From positions 1-37,870 of the IMG/VR virus record IMGVR_UViG_3300037674_000211: a DNA stretch of 37,870 nt; one strand, written 5' to 3'. Source of the DNA: a virus. Shown piece after piece: positions 24,854-32,545 of this stretch. Position 1 is the first letter of the stretch. Every line of letters starts with the position of its first letter. Position numbers and translations under genes: made by a program. The notes beneath the pieces were generated by a model, which made no database searches, was not told where the DNA came from, and saw nothing but the letters and a program-made list of their open reading frames with translations.

Positions 24854-25669
24854 ATGCAAGAGATAGAGATGGCTCGATGGGCCATAGCTGATCTCGGCAT
24901 GGCTGATGAGATAAAGCCCACAGCAGATGGGTCTTTTCTTAGAGCTTCAAGTGTCGGATCATGTATTAGAAAACAAATCTATGATGGGCTTCGACTACCA
25001 GCTTCGACAGTTGACTATGACAATGCAGTCAATGGACTAGTAGCTAGAGAAATTGGTAACACGTTGCATCACCAGATCCAATGTGCTCTGCAACAAAGCG
25101 AATCGTTTAAAGATTTTATTGCTGAAGTACCTGTGTCAATGCCGGAGTACATGAGATCAGGCCACACCGATGGTATCTATACAGATAACAGTAGCCAACG
25201 GGTAGTCATCGAAATAAAAACCATGAGGAACTATGGGTTTCGAATGGCTCGACGTGACGGTCCGAAAGAAGAGCATCTGTTACAAGCTGCTGCGTATGCT
25301 ATGGGGTTGGAATACAATTTCATCCACATAATTTATGTGTGTACTGATGCTACACCGGGCAAGTGGAAAGATAGTGCTCGTGCTGGTGACATGGTTGAAT
25401 GGATAATAGATATTGACGATGTTATTGAGCAGAGTGGTGCGACGTTAAGGCAGATCACAAACTTTGTTATGTCTGAAGAAGCGCTACAAGCTGGAACTTC
25501 TTTAGCTACTAATGAAATACCTGAAGGGTTAAGGGCTCTTTGGAATGATGAAGAACTTCCTTGGGAATGTAACTATTGCTCTCACCGTTCACTATGTGAG
25601 ATCCCAATGGGAGATTCGATAAGCGAAATACTTAAAACAAAAGGAGAATATTATGAGTCAGCTATCTAA
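24854..25669 (+). CDS. Cas4-like Fe-S PD-(D/E)XK nuclease
   Basis: 271 residues from ATG 24854 (AAAGGTG just upstream; GTG 24848 also possible). It has the Cas4/RecB-nuclease layout: SSVGSCIRKQIYDGL with Cys37, a His72 helix, Asp106 in GHTDGIY, E120-x-K122 in VVIEIKTM, and Q144-A-A-A-Y148. Three C-terminal cysteines (239, 242, 248 in WECNYCSHRSLC) with Cys37 would hold an Fe-S cluster. Such enzymes resect DNA ends. With the adjacent Rad52-like annealing protein it forms a plausible exonuclease-annealase pair. There is no CRISPR here. Confidence 0.85.
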   Translation: MQEIEMARWAIADLGMADEIKPTADGSFLRASSVGSCIRKQIYDGLRLPASTVDYDNAVNGLVAREIGNTLHHQIQCALQQSESFKDFIAEVPVSMPEYMRSGHTDGIYTDNSSQRVVIEIKTMRNYGFRMARRDGPKEEHLLQAAAYAMGLEYNFIHIIYVCTDATPGKWKDSARAGDMVEWIIDIDDVIEQSGATLRQITNFVMSEEALQAGTSLATNEIPEGLRALWNDEELPWECNYCSHRSLCEIPMGDSISEILKTKGEYYESAI

Positions 25670-26072
25670 GTTAGCTACTCCATTTTCAGATCGGTATGTG
25701 GAAACTAAACCGGGCAAGTTCGCAGCAGCATATGTGCCACACGGAATAGTTACACAGTTTCTATTAGGAATATTGGGACCATATGATTTTCATATTAATG
25801 ATGTTGTTAGGGATGCTGATGGTACTCTCACTGGTTGCCTTTGCACTCTTACTGTTGAGATTGATGGACGAGTTACCTCGGTACAAGAGGTTGGTGAGTG
25901 CGAGAATCCGAGCAACTGGAAGACAGATGGAGCACGTTTGAAAGCGTGTGCATCGGATGGAATTAAAAGGTGTGCTATGAGAGTTGGCTTAGGTCTGCAT
26001 CTCTGGCATAAGAAAGACGGGAACTATGTTCTCGCAGATATTCTCGAAAAGAGAAAGGAAAACAATGAGTGA
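25653..26072 (+). CDS. Rad52-like single-strand annealing protein
   Basis: 139 residues with an AAAGGAG ribosome site. The pattern fits Rad52/22-type annealases: an N-terminal helix, YVPHGIVTQFLLGILGPYDFHIND, a beta hairpin with TGCLCTLTVEIDGRVTSVQEVGECE, and the hallmark WKTDGARLKACASDGIKRCAMRVGLGLHLW (the A-x-S-D-x-x-K-R-x-A-x-x-x-G block, changed here at two small residues). It is shorter than many relatives. It would coat and anneal single strands produced by the neighbouring nuclease, with SSB encoded next. Confidence 0.72.
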   Translation: MSQLSKLATPFSDRYVETKPGKFAAAYVPHGIVTQFLLGILGPYDFHINDVVRDADGTLTGCLCTLTVEIDGRVTSVQEVGECENPSNWKTDGARLKACASDGIKRCAMRVGLGLHLWHKKDGNYVLADILEKRKENNE

Positions 26073-26463
26073 GATCACCATTGCAGGAAATATAGGACAA
26101 GCACCCGAGCTACGGTTCTCTAAACAAGGGACAGCTAACGTAATGTTTTCCGTAGCTGTAACAACAGGCCGGGACGACACTAAAGCTACTCACTGGTTCG
26201 ATGTTAAATGTTTCAATACATTAGCTGAACGCATATCAGAGCTAGCTAAAGGCGAACGAGTCATAGTTAAAGGACGCATGAAGGAAGATGAATGGACCAG
26301 CAAGGAAGGCAAAACTGTTAAGAAGTTACGGTTATATGCCGATGATGCTGGCCCTTCATGGAGATGGGAACCGAGAGGTTCTCGGAGTGATACGGTACAA
26401 GAACATGCAGTTTCGGCTGTGCAAAAAGGGTTCGAAATCGAGGATGATACGGAGCCTTTCTAA
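26065..26463 (+). CDS. ssb: Single-stranded DNA-binding protein
   Basis: ATG 26065 with GAAAGGAA upstream. It has a typical OB-fold SSB: ITIAGNIGQAPELRFSKQGT, ANVMFSVAVTT, THWFDVKCFNTLAERISEL and KGERVIVKGRMKEDEW, and then a short linker. It ends DDTEPF, a conserved acidic tip like that used by cellular SSB to recruit partner proteins. It protects single strands during replication and recombination. It overlaps the annealase gene by eight bases. Confidence 0.93.
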   Translation: MSEITIAGNIGQAPELRFSKQGTANVMFSVAVTTGRDDTKATHWFDVKCFNTLAERISELAKGERVIVKGRMKEDEWTSKEGKTVKKLRLYADDAGPSWRWEPRGSRSDTVQEHAVSAVQKGFEIEDDTEPF

Positions 26464-26723
26464 TGGATAAACATAGCATTCTGATACCGATATTGAATGA
26501 AGATGTAACTATCTTTTCAGTAGTGGTACCTAAAGAATTTGCAGATCAATTTGATTTAGAAGCTATGAAAATGGTCGAACAGTTTGACCGTCATCCTTCC
26601 GGCTACAACATGGATCCCAACAATAAGTTACAGCAAGCCCGTTCCTTTTTACTACAGAATGGTATGCAGCTTTTCTTTATGGATAACGACCGTGAAGAAT
26701 ACTTGCCTGACGATTTGAATTAA
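26463..26723 (+). CDS. Small early protein (86 aa), unknown
   Basis: Coupled to SSB through a TAATG junction and to the next gene in the same way. It begins with hydrophobic strands (SILIPILNEDVTIFSVVVP), then an acidic helix and a C-terminal helix with LQQARSFLLQNGMQLFFMD. No family recognised. The position between SSB and the resolvase-like nuclease suggests an accessory to recombination. Confidence 0.65.
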   Translation: MDKHSILIPILNEDVTIFSVVVPKEFADQFDLEAMKMVEQFDRHPSGYNMDPNNKLQQARSFLLQNGMQLFFMDNDREEYLPDDLN

Positions 26724-27112
26724 TGAGCAAATCAAAACAGAAGGGGACAGCTTGGGAAACCGAATGTGTTCGGTATCTTCAGAGCTACACAAAGCATGAG
26801 TTTATGCGCCTTCCTCTTGTCGGTACTAAAGATGTAGGTGATATAAAGTGTCTCGATCTTCCTGAGTTTGTGTTCGAATGCAAAAACAGGAAGGATGCTT
26901 TGTCTTCTTTGTCTCAAATAATGAAAGAGACAGAGCAAGAAAGGGTAAACGCTGACGCACAGTTCGCTGCTGCTTTAGTGAAGCGCCGAAACTTTGGGAC
27001 AGGCGGAGCCTATGTCGTCATGGAATTGCACAACTTTGCACAACTCATTAAGGAGAGAATGAATGGGGGAGCTAATCAAACTGAAGGTGGTACAAGCCCC
27101 AGCTTTTACTGA
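26723..27112 (+). CDS. Holliday-junction-resolvase-like nuclease
   Basis: 129 residues. It shows the archaeal Hjc-like/PD-(D/E)XK core: KGTAWETECVRYLQ (Glu12), GTKDVGDIKC (Asp40) and FVFECKNRK (Glu52-x-Lys54), followed by a helix with Gln and Glu and a VVMELHNFAQLI strand-helix. It would cut branched recombination intermediates, which also helps DNA packaging. Its 3' end overlaps the next gene by 50 bases. The Ser/Gly-rich tail after the core is dispensable-looking. Confidence 0.75.
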   Translation: MSKSKQKGTAWETECVRYLQSYTKHEFMRLPLVGTKDVGDIKCLDLPEFVFECKNRKDALSSLSQIMKETEQERVNADAQFAAALVKRRNFGTGGAYVVMELHNFAQLIKERMNGGANQTEGGTSPSFY

Positions 27113-27407
27113 CACTACCGAGATGTTAAATAGTTGGTGGAAAACACAGAAAGCAAAACCTTTAGTTAAACCAGCACGGATTAGACATATAGTCGAACTG
27201 GCTATTAATGCAGGCTGGACATTAGAAGACTGTTACTCGGCACTCGATACGACGTGGGCTTTCACTGAGTCTGCGTTCGAAACGGCGTTAAGGAAACAGA
27301 AAGAAGAACAAGAAGAAAAGTATGGCAAGTTAGGCAAACGTATTCTCAAACTGAGAAAGGAAAGAAAGGGTGAGAAACAAATGCAAGGGGAAACCCTCTG
27401 CGAATAA
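27063..27407 (+). CDS. Lys-rich helical early protein (114 aa)
   Basis: ATG 27063 follows AAGGAGAGA; it overlaps the resolvase-like gene by 50 bases in another frame. The N-terminus has an APAFTDTTEMLNSWWKTQKAKPL segment and LEDCYSALDTTWAFTESAFETAL, then a very basic C-terminal helix (KLGKRILKLRKERKGEKQ). Similar Trp- and Lys-rich small proteins occur near phage replication genes. Function unknown, possibly DNA binding. Confidence 0.65.
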   Translation: MGELIKLKVVQAPAFTDTTEMLNSWWKTQKAKPLVKPARIRHIVELAINAGWTLEDCYSALDTTWAFTESAFETALRKQKEEQEEKYGKLGKRILKLRKERKGEKQMQGETLCE

Positions 27408-27567
27408 CTACTCCAATGGATGTAGGTGTGCCGGGTGTAGACATGCATGGCGGACACATGGTGAAGAAGACAGGGTAAAGAAACGAAAGGGAACTAAACG
27501 TGATACTCCTGTGGTGGAACATGATGCATTTACTAGAGAACAAATCCTTAGAGCGAGGGCATCGTGA
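27370..27567 (+). CDS. Small cysteine-motif protein (65 aa), first of two
   Basis: GTG start at 27370, overlapping the previous gene. It contains NYSNGCRCAGCRHAWRTH, a C-x-C-x-x-C motif in a basic context, plus Cys5, so it may bind zinc. A related motif (GKCRCKKCAARI) occurs in the protein at 28376-28534. I recognise the G-C-R-C-x-x-C-R pattern from small phage proteins near replication genes. Nucleic-acid binding is likely but unproven. Confidence 0.62.
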   Translation: MRNKCKGKPSANNYSNGCRCAGCRHAWRTHGEEDRVKKRKGTKRDTPVVEHDAFTREQILRARAS

Positions 27568-27773
27568 GCATTGAAGCGAGCTTAAACTATGACCGATGGG
27601 GAGAGAACCCCGAGCTTACAGATCCTCGTGTTGTGCTGATAGGTAATCTAAGTGAAGGCTATGAAGTTCATGGGCCTTTCAATGGGTTTGATTCTGCTGC
27701 TGATTATGCAGAACATTTCATGCCAACACCGACGTGGATCATGCGACTAGAGGAGCCGTCACTACATGAATGA
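27564..27773 (+). CDS. Small early protein (69 aa), unknown
   Basis: GTG start overlapping the previous stop as GTGA. The product has a beta-like middle (DPRVVLIGNLSEGYEVHGPF) then FDSAADYAEHFMPTPTWIMRLEEP. It resembles short phage proteins of unknown function in early operons. No catalytic or metal motif. It overlaps the start of the next gene by eight bases. Confidence 0.6.
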   Translation: MSIEASLNYDRWGENPELTDPRVVLIGNLSEGYEVHGPFNGFDSAADYAEHFMPTPTWIMRLEEPSLHE

Positions 27774-28086
27774 TGATGAAGCTGACGAAGTATTGTTGTT
27801 GATGTCCCAGTTGTGGTGGAAGTCAAGTCGAGTGCCTGAAGGGACACTGAAGATCTGGCATTCATCTTTGATGAGCCTAGAGAAAACCGCAGTTACCCAA
27901 TGCATTAATGAACTTGTGCGTGACTATCCGTATTGGCCTGCAATTTCTGAGTTTCGTCAAGTGTATGACGCTATGATTCGGAGAGAGAAGATGGAAGTAA
28001 AACCGATCCAACGGGAGTACCTTCCACGAGATGAGAACATTAAAAGACTACGTGAATTGCGAGCTAACTTGAACGCTAAGGGCTAG
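27766..28086 (+). CDS. Helicase-loader-like protein (G39P type)
   Basis: 106 residues: an N-terminal acidic segment, VLLLMSQLWWKSSRVPEGTLKIWHSSLMSL, EKTAVTQCINELVRDYPYWPAISEFRQVYDA, and a basic C-terminus. The W-x(n)-W helix pair followed by a Pro-x-Ile-x-x-F block is the pattern of phage helicase loader/inhibitor proteins (G39P-like). No helicase is encoded here, so if correct it would recruit the host replicative helicase. Last gene before the hairpin at 28107-28147. Confidence 0.55.
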   Translation: MNDDEADEVLLLMSQLWWKSSRVPEGTLKIWHSSLMSLEKTAVTQCINELVRDYPYWPAISEFRQVYDAMIRREKMEVKPIQREYLPRDENIKRLRELRANLNAKG

Positions 28087-28106
28087 CCGGTGTCGTTACC
28101 GGTAAT

Positions 28107-28147
28107 GGGACATCGGGGCCTTTCTCTCCTTTCTACCCCGGTGTCCC
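28107..28147 (+). terminator. Strong hairpin after the early block
   Basis: 28107-28118 pairs with 28136-28147 over 12 bp with one G-U pair, around a 17-base pyrimidine-rich loop. Only GCCCTTT follows, so the U-run is poor. A smaller CCGGT/ACCGG stem precedes it. It probably ends or attenuates the early transcript just before the next promoter. Confidence 0.6.
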
Positions 28148-28167
28148 GCCCTTTACACCACTCAACG

Positions 28168-28176
28168 TGGTAAAAT
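28168..28176 (+). promoter_or_regulatory. Extended -10 promoter candidate
   Basis: TGGTAAAAT is an extended -10 (TGn plus TAAAAT), just after the hairpin and 30 bases before the ATG at 28206. TTTACA (28152-28157) stands upstream but 13 bases away, too close for a standard -35. It matches the style of the element at 22554. Confidence 0.5.
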
Positions 28177-28205
28177 AGATTACGGCATCGTGATTGGAGA
28201 TAACG

Positions 28206-28376
28206 ATGGATGTAACAATCGAAGAAACGCCAGCCCGGATAGTCGGAGGACCGACCATCAATGGGTATGCAGTAATCTGCGACAAAGCTATAAGGGAATG
28301 GGTACTCGATAAAGATACAGCGACTCGTATAGCAGAACAACTAAAGAGAGATTCTCAAAACCCTGAAGATTACTGA
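28206..28376 (+). CDS. Small early protein (56 aa), unknown
   Basis: ATG 28206 has GGAG seven bases upstream, so I prefer it to the in-frame TTG 28194. It starts MDVTIEETPARIVGGPTING, then a strand AVICDKAIREWVLDKDT and a helix TRIAEQLKRD. No family recognised. It follows the extended -10 promoter and overlaps the next start (TGATG). Confidence 0.62.
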   Translation: MDVTIEETPARIVGGPTINGYAVICDKAIREWVLDKDTATRIAEQLKRDSQNPEDY

Positions 28377-28534
28377 TGAAGGTAAACGAACGGGGATGGA
28401 CTGAATGGGAACAGTCTGATTTTAAACGTCACGGGTTTCTTGCTACTTACCTGATCGGTAAATGTCGGTGCAAGAAATGTGCTGCTCGTATTAAACAGGC
28501 AGATCCAGAGCGTCCGTTAAGACCTAGAGATTAA
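28376..28534 (+). CDS. Small cysteine-motif protein (52 aa), second of two
   Basis: ATG 28376-28378 overlaps the previous stop and the frame ends TAA 28532-28534. It contains FKRHGFLATYLIGKCRCKKC (C-x-C-x-x-C, Cys30, 32, 35) and a basic tail. The same pattern with an upstream His/Tyr spacing occurs in the product at 27370, so the two are probably related. Last gene of the rightward unit; its stop overlaps the stop of the convergent exonuclease gene. Confidence 0.65.
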   Translation: MKVNERGWTEWEQSDFKRHGFLATYLIGKCRCKKCAARIKQADPERPLRPRD

Positions 28535-28548
28535 ACAACTTCAGGTCT
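28520..28548. terminator. Weak inverted repeat across the convergent stop codons
   Basis: AGACCT (28520-28525) and AGGTCT (28543-28548) are complementary around a 17-base loop that contains both stop codons. The stem is only 6 bp with no T-run, so termination is doubtful; nothing better separates the two converging units. Confidence 0.28.
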
Positions 28549-29286
28549 AACAGCGGGTACCGCTAAACGGGATCGGCAATAAGACAAACATTCTTTGCAT
28601 TGGTACTGTTGGTAAATCATTGTTTGAGTTACCCGTGTACCACGTTTCATTAGTTTGTTGCTGCTACAGGTGGGACATGCATGGGTTGTGCCGTCGAGAA
28701 CATTTTTGTTTGGATGGGTAGTTGCCCACGGTCTTAATCGTTTGTACACATCGATTAAAAGATCAACGTCTTTCTTGGCGTACTTTTTCATTATGGTCCA
28801 TGCTTTGTTGTCGCCTCGCATACACCCGGCCCATGTTTCGAATCCGCCTGTGTCTTCTTTGCCTCCAAGGTTTAGGTGTTTGCCTAAATCTCCGAGTCTG
28901 TTGCTGTTGAATTTGAAGTGGCGGCGTGCCATTTTCAGTGTGTCAACTGTTCTGTATGGGGTGGGAGGTCCGAAGTCGTGGTATGCGAATCGGGCGTTAG
29001 CTTTTTTTATGTCGAAAGCATCGGAGTTGTGTCCGATTACGATGTCAGCTTCGTCTAATAGTTCCCATAGTGCATGGACTACTCGGTTGTCGTTTTCTGG
29101 TTGGGTTTCGTAAAGATCAAAGTCGGTTAAAGAAACAACGTGAGTAGATTTTTGGTGTTCCCATTTGTAACTAAAACAAAGTATGTACCATTCTCGGACA
29201 TGAGCTATGGCGTTTTGTTGCCATTGACCCCAAATGTAAGACATGTTGGGTGCTGTTTCTATGTCAAAGAATAATGTTTTAGTCAT
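28531..29286 (-). CDS. DnaQ-like 3'-5' exonuclease (DEDDy) with zinc ribbon
   Basis: 251 residues. The exonuclease motifs are D8-I-E10 (LFFDIETAPN), D92 in VIGHNSDAFDIKKA, and Y169-x-x-x-D173 in KKYAKKDVDLLIDVY, a complete DEDDy set. The C-terminus has a zinc-ribbon-like end (HACPTCSSNKL, then YQCKECLSYCRSR). There is no DNA polymerase to proofread for, so it may process single strands or host RNA/DNA. It is the last gene of the late unit, convergent with the early unit. Confidence 0.85.
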   Translation of the reverse strand: MTKTLFFDIETAPNMSYIWGQWQQNAIAHVREWYILCFSYKWEHQKSTHVVSLTDFDLYETQPENDNRVVHALWELLDEADIVIGHNSDAFDIKKANARFAYHDFGPPTPYRTVDTLKMARRHFKFNSNRLGDLGKHLNLGGKEDTGGFETWAGCMRGDNKAWTIMKKYAKKDVDLLIDVYKRLRPWATTHPNKNVLDGTTHACPTCSSNKLMKRGTRVTQTMIYQQYQCKECLSYCRSRLAVPAVRPEVV

Positions 29287-29295
29287 AGCCCTTTG

Positions 29296-31227
29296 TCAGA
29301 CTGGAACAGTAAGCAGTCTTGCTACAAGGGTACCTTCCCACCAGCTTCCATCGTCGGATAGCCGTTCGGGTTGCATTTCAAGTCGTTCGACAGTCACGGT
29401 ATCGCTGCGATTGCCTTCGTTGTATGTAACAGCGGTACCGTTTTCCATTACAGCACGTAAGTTAGTGAATGTTGTGCCTGCTGCTAATGCTGTGGGGGCT
29501 CCAGAGTTTCTTGATGTGAGTACATCACGTCGGAGAACGATGGGGAGAATGATTTCGTCTATGCGTCTTGGTACTGCGACTGCTGTTAGCTGCCAGTCGT
29601 GAAGGATGGGGGCAAGTGTTGTATCTGAAGCAGATCTGAGTAATGTAACTGTCAAGTCATAGGTAACTGCGGTATCTATACCGTCGCTGAAACTAAATGT
29701 TTGCGGTATTGCGGTAGCCATGTTACTTAAAGTTGATGTTGTATTAGCGTTGTTGGTTGCTGTTAATCGGATTTCCCCAACAGGGGTAGTTGTTGCTGGA
29801 CCGAACCTGTATGTGTAAGTGCTTTCCGGGTATGGGATACCTGCTGCACGATAGTCAGTAGTTTCTCGTTCGAATTGGGAACGATCTAAGTCGATGACAC
29901 CTGAACGTAAGAGTTTGGGTACGACTGTTGACCAAGTTATTTCGCCAGCGGTAAGGGTGCCACTTGCAACTTTTATATCGGTTCGAGATTCACGTTGTAA
30001 TACTGCTGTCGCAGAGGCTTTCTTAACTCCAAGAAACATTTTGGGGGTACCAGAATTATTGATACGAGTAATGCTGCCAACTAAGTCTGTTGAAGAAGCT
30101 GAAGCCGCAGAAACTAGATCAGATGCGTAAGCTGGGACGAGAGTGTCGGTGAACCGGGTAAGGTCGGCACGGAAAAGATTTCCGTAAGCTGCTCCCCACC
30201 AGACGAAACGACCGTCAGCTTCAAGTGAATAGGCTTCGCCGCCGGTATCGATAACGGGGCCAATGGTTATCGCATTGGATTGGGTATCTATGAGTGCTGT
30301 TCTGAATCCTTGTGATGTGGCTAAACATAAGACCGGGCCGTAGGAAAGAATCGCATTTATTGATTCGTTGCGAGGCAAACTACCTGAAACAACAGGAGAA
30401 TTAAGAGTGCCACTTGAACTGTCTACACCTATATAGTAAACGGTTCCTGTTTGGTCTGTGTTTTCTGCTGCATAAATGCCGTTAGGAGAACCAGCGACAT
30501 CAATCCATTCGCTGTTCGATAGAGGTAACGAATAATCTAATGACGAAGATGCTTTACTTCCTGCTGCATCGAGTTCGTAAATAGAATTATCTTTAGCTCC
30601 GATCAGTCTGCCTGCGGTAACCCAAATACGGTTGACATCTTGTACTGATCCGGACCAACTACCTGAAGCGGTACCTATAGCTAAACGCTCAGGCAATGTT
30701 GTGCCATCAGAGGCAACATAAACATATTCACCATCGCTAGCAAAACTAGTTACGTTTGTAGTACTGGTAAAAGAAGTTGCCCATGTTGGAGAAGCTGCTA
30801 CTGGATCTGACGTGTATGACAATAAAGAACCATTAGCAGCATACAAATATTCTGTACCGTCAGATGATTTGACTACTCTGTCAATATTTATTTCGCCTGT
30901 TGTTAAAACTGGGGTTGCTCCGAGAGCTTCGGTAATAGGAAGCAATGTTATTTGTCCCCGAGTCCAAATATCAACTCCAACAGATTCATAGAACCGTCGC
31001 CTATCCGAATCCTGATTATCTAAATACAGTTGTCCAGCGCCGTATGACCAATCAGTTTGTGATCGCACCCATGCACCAGTGGTATCTAAAGTGTTTTCAC
31101 CGGGTTCAGCGCTGTTGTCACGTTGCTGACGTGAGACAGGAATAGTTGTCCGCCGGTAGGCGGTCGTGTCTATCAGGTACGAGGTACCATTTAGTTGGAC
31201 GGGCAACGATTCGGCATTGAAACTCAC
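29296..31227 (-). CDS. Tail protein, beta-propeller-like (643 aa)
   Basis: GTG 31225-31227 overlaps the previous stop (GTGA); ATG 31242 gives five more residues. The N-terminal region has SQTDWSYGAGQLYLDN, a motif I associate with phage tail proteins that follow adaptor genes. The middle has several beta repeats (EYLYAANGSLLSYTSD, GEYVYVASDGTTLPER, GRFVWWGAAYGNLFRAD) as in a propeller, then beta-sandwich-like strands. It probably forms the distal tail or nozzle. No enzymatic motif seen. Confidence 0.65.
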   Translation of the reverse strand: MSFNAESLPVQLNGTSYLIDTTAYRRTTIPVSRQQRDNSAEPGENTLDTTGAWVRSQTDWSYGAGQLYLDNQDSDRRRFYESVGVDIWTRGQITLLPITEALGATPVLTTGEINIDRVVKSSDGTEYLYAANGSLLSYTSDPVAASPTWATSFTSTTNVTSFASDGEYVYVASDGTTLPERLAIGTASGSWSGSVQDVNRIWVTAGRLIGAKDNSIYELDAAGSKASSSLDYSLPLSNSEWIDVAGSPNGIYAAENTDQTGTVYYIGVDSSSGTLNSPVVSGSLPRNESINAILSYGPVLCLATSQGFRTALIDTQSNAITIGPVIDTGGEAYSLEADGRFVWWGAAYGNLFRADLTRFTDTLVPAYASDLVSAASASSTDLVGSITRINNSGTPKMFLGVKKASATAVLQRESRTDIKVASGTLTAGEITWSTVVPKLLRSGVIDLDRSQFERETTDYRAAGIPYPESTYTYRFGPATTTPVGEIRLTATNNANTTSTLSNMATAIPQTFSFSDGIDTAVTYDLTVTLLRSASDTTLAPILHDWQLTAVAVPRRIDEIILPIVLRRDVLTSRNSGAPTALAAGTTFTNLRAVMENGTAVTYNEGNRSDTVTVERLEMQPERLSDDGSWWEGTLVARLLTVPV

Positions 31228-32150
31228 CGCACATAACCCCATGACTGGCTACGAACAGCAGCATGACGGGACCATTGTTGTGGGTATTGAGCAGCTAACC
31301 GTGCAGATTCAGATTCCAGTCTTTCTCTACGCCGCCCCATAAGGTCCCTGAAGGACGCTGAGATAGCTCCGGGGGGTACCTCTGCGCCCATACGTGACGT
31401 GCCCTGTGCGTCAAGGAACTCACGTCTGATGGGACGTGTAGTCATCAACGCCATAGCCGCACCCAAGGGTGGCAGATCGTAAGCCGTGGCAGCTAGTCCT
31501 GTTGCGGAACGAGAAGTAGTGCCATCTGTTATAGAGGTAAGAGGTGACTTGTATAAAACTCGTACTGTTTTACCGGGAACAGCGCCATCATAAAGAATCA
31601 AAGCATTGCCACTGGTAAACGAACCAGTATCACGATCTCGTTTGAGTCGCCACGAAATTATTTCGGGCTCGTTAGCTAAAGAACCAACCGCTGCATGGGT
31701 TACTTCATAAACAGAATCAACAACATTAGATCCAGTATTCAAGTTGTAGCCTGCTACTCCACCATTATAAGTAAATGTAGTAGTAAGCATCTGGAACATG
31801 CCATGAGCCGGGGATGAAATATCAGAAAGATCTGCATTGATAGCTGAAATGATTCGATGTGTCGGAAACTTAGGTGACACACGAACAATATCGTTGGCTA
31901 CGTGAGTAGCAGCAGTCGAACCAGCGTATCCTCGCATAACCGAAATTGTCGTAGATGAAACATCTGTGACATACATCAACTCTGAATTAACTTCAACAAC
32001 GACACCCTTAACAATCGAGTTTGCTATTCCCTGCACAACCATAGAAGTACCAGTGGTAGTAGTGGGTGGTGTGGTTATCAAATCGAGATCTTCGACATAG
32101 CCAGACAAAAGCATGTCACGAGTATCATCGATCCATATTTGGGCTGTCAT
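31224..32150 (-). CDS. Head-tail adaptor-like protein (308 aa)
   Basis: The N-terminal 120 residues are beta-rich with SMVVQGIANSIVKGVVVEV, LMYVTDVSSTTISVMRGYAGSTAATH, typical of small beta-barrel tail/adaptor modules, then FPTHRIISAINADL, and a helical C-terminal part (MALMTTRPIRREFLD, RDLMGRRRERLESESARLA). The combination suits an adaptor between portal and tail. It overlaps the FmdB-like gene (ATGA) and precedes the propeller-like tail gene. Confidence 0.6.
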   Translation of the reverse strand: MTAQIWIDDTRDMLLSGYVEDLDLITTPPTTTTGTSMVVQGIANSIVKGVVVEVNSELMYVTDVSSTTISVMRGYAGSTAATHVANDIVRVSPKFPTHRIISAINADLSDISSPAHGMFQMLTTTFTYNGGVAGYNLNTGSNVVDSVYEVTHAAVGSLANEPEIISWRLKRDRDTGSFTSGNALILYDGAVPGKTVRVLYKSPLTSITDGTTSRSATGLAATAYDLPPLGAAMALMTTRPIRREFLDAQGTSRMGAEVPPGAISASFRDLMGRRRERLESESARLAAQYPQQWSRHAAVRSQSWGYVR

Positions 32151-32545
32151 TCTAAGATCTCCTGTAACTGGGATTCGGTTCTTTTACGGGTTGCATCTTG
32201 CATTATGTGTCCCGCTCCAACTTCGTGTTTACTTCCGGCGTGCTTTTCAAGATGGGCAGACCCGTCAATAGACGGTGGCTGAAGACCTTCAGATCGGAGT
32301 CGTTTGTAGGCCGCCATATCCCTTTCTTTGTTTCTTTCTTTAGTTTTAGTCCCATCCCAATCAATTTCTTTTCCATGATGCACCCCACGAGTAGGTGTAG
32401 CTGATGCAGCTATGTGCACTTCACCAAAATATTTACGGACAACTCCCATACACCCGTCACAATGACCACTATAAGTTTCATCAAATCCATGACGAATCTC
32501 ATGTGATAATCCACAGTCAAGACAACGGTACACATATATGGGCAT
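32147..32545 (-). CDS. FmdB-like zinc-ribbon protein (132 aa)
   Basis: It opens MPIYVYRCLDCGLSHEIRHG and has C8-x-x-C11 and C28-x-x-C31, the classic FmdB-type zinc ribbon. The remaining 90 residues are basic and disordered. In bacteria this family is thought to be regulatory; phages often carry it among tail genes, where its job is unknown. The TAATG and ATGA junctions couple it to its neighbours. Confidence 0.78.
   Translation of the reverse strand: MPIYVYRCLDCGLSHEIRHGFDETYSGHCDGCMGVVRKYFGEVHIAASATPTRGVHHGKEIDWDGTKTKERNKERDMAAYKRLRSEGLQPPSIDGSAHLEKHAGSKHEVGAGHIMQDATRKRTESQLQEILE

Noticed and set aside
24854-25669. Cas4-like gene as part of a CRISPR system
   Set aside because: No repeat-spacer array and no other cas genes are present. 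The gene sits with annealase and SSB, so a recombination nuclease is the better reading.
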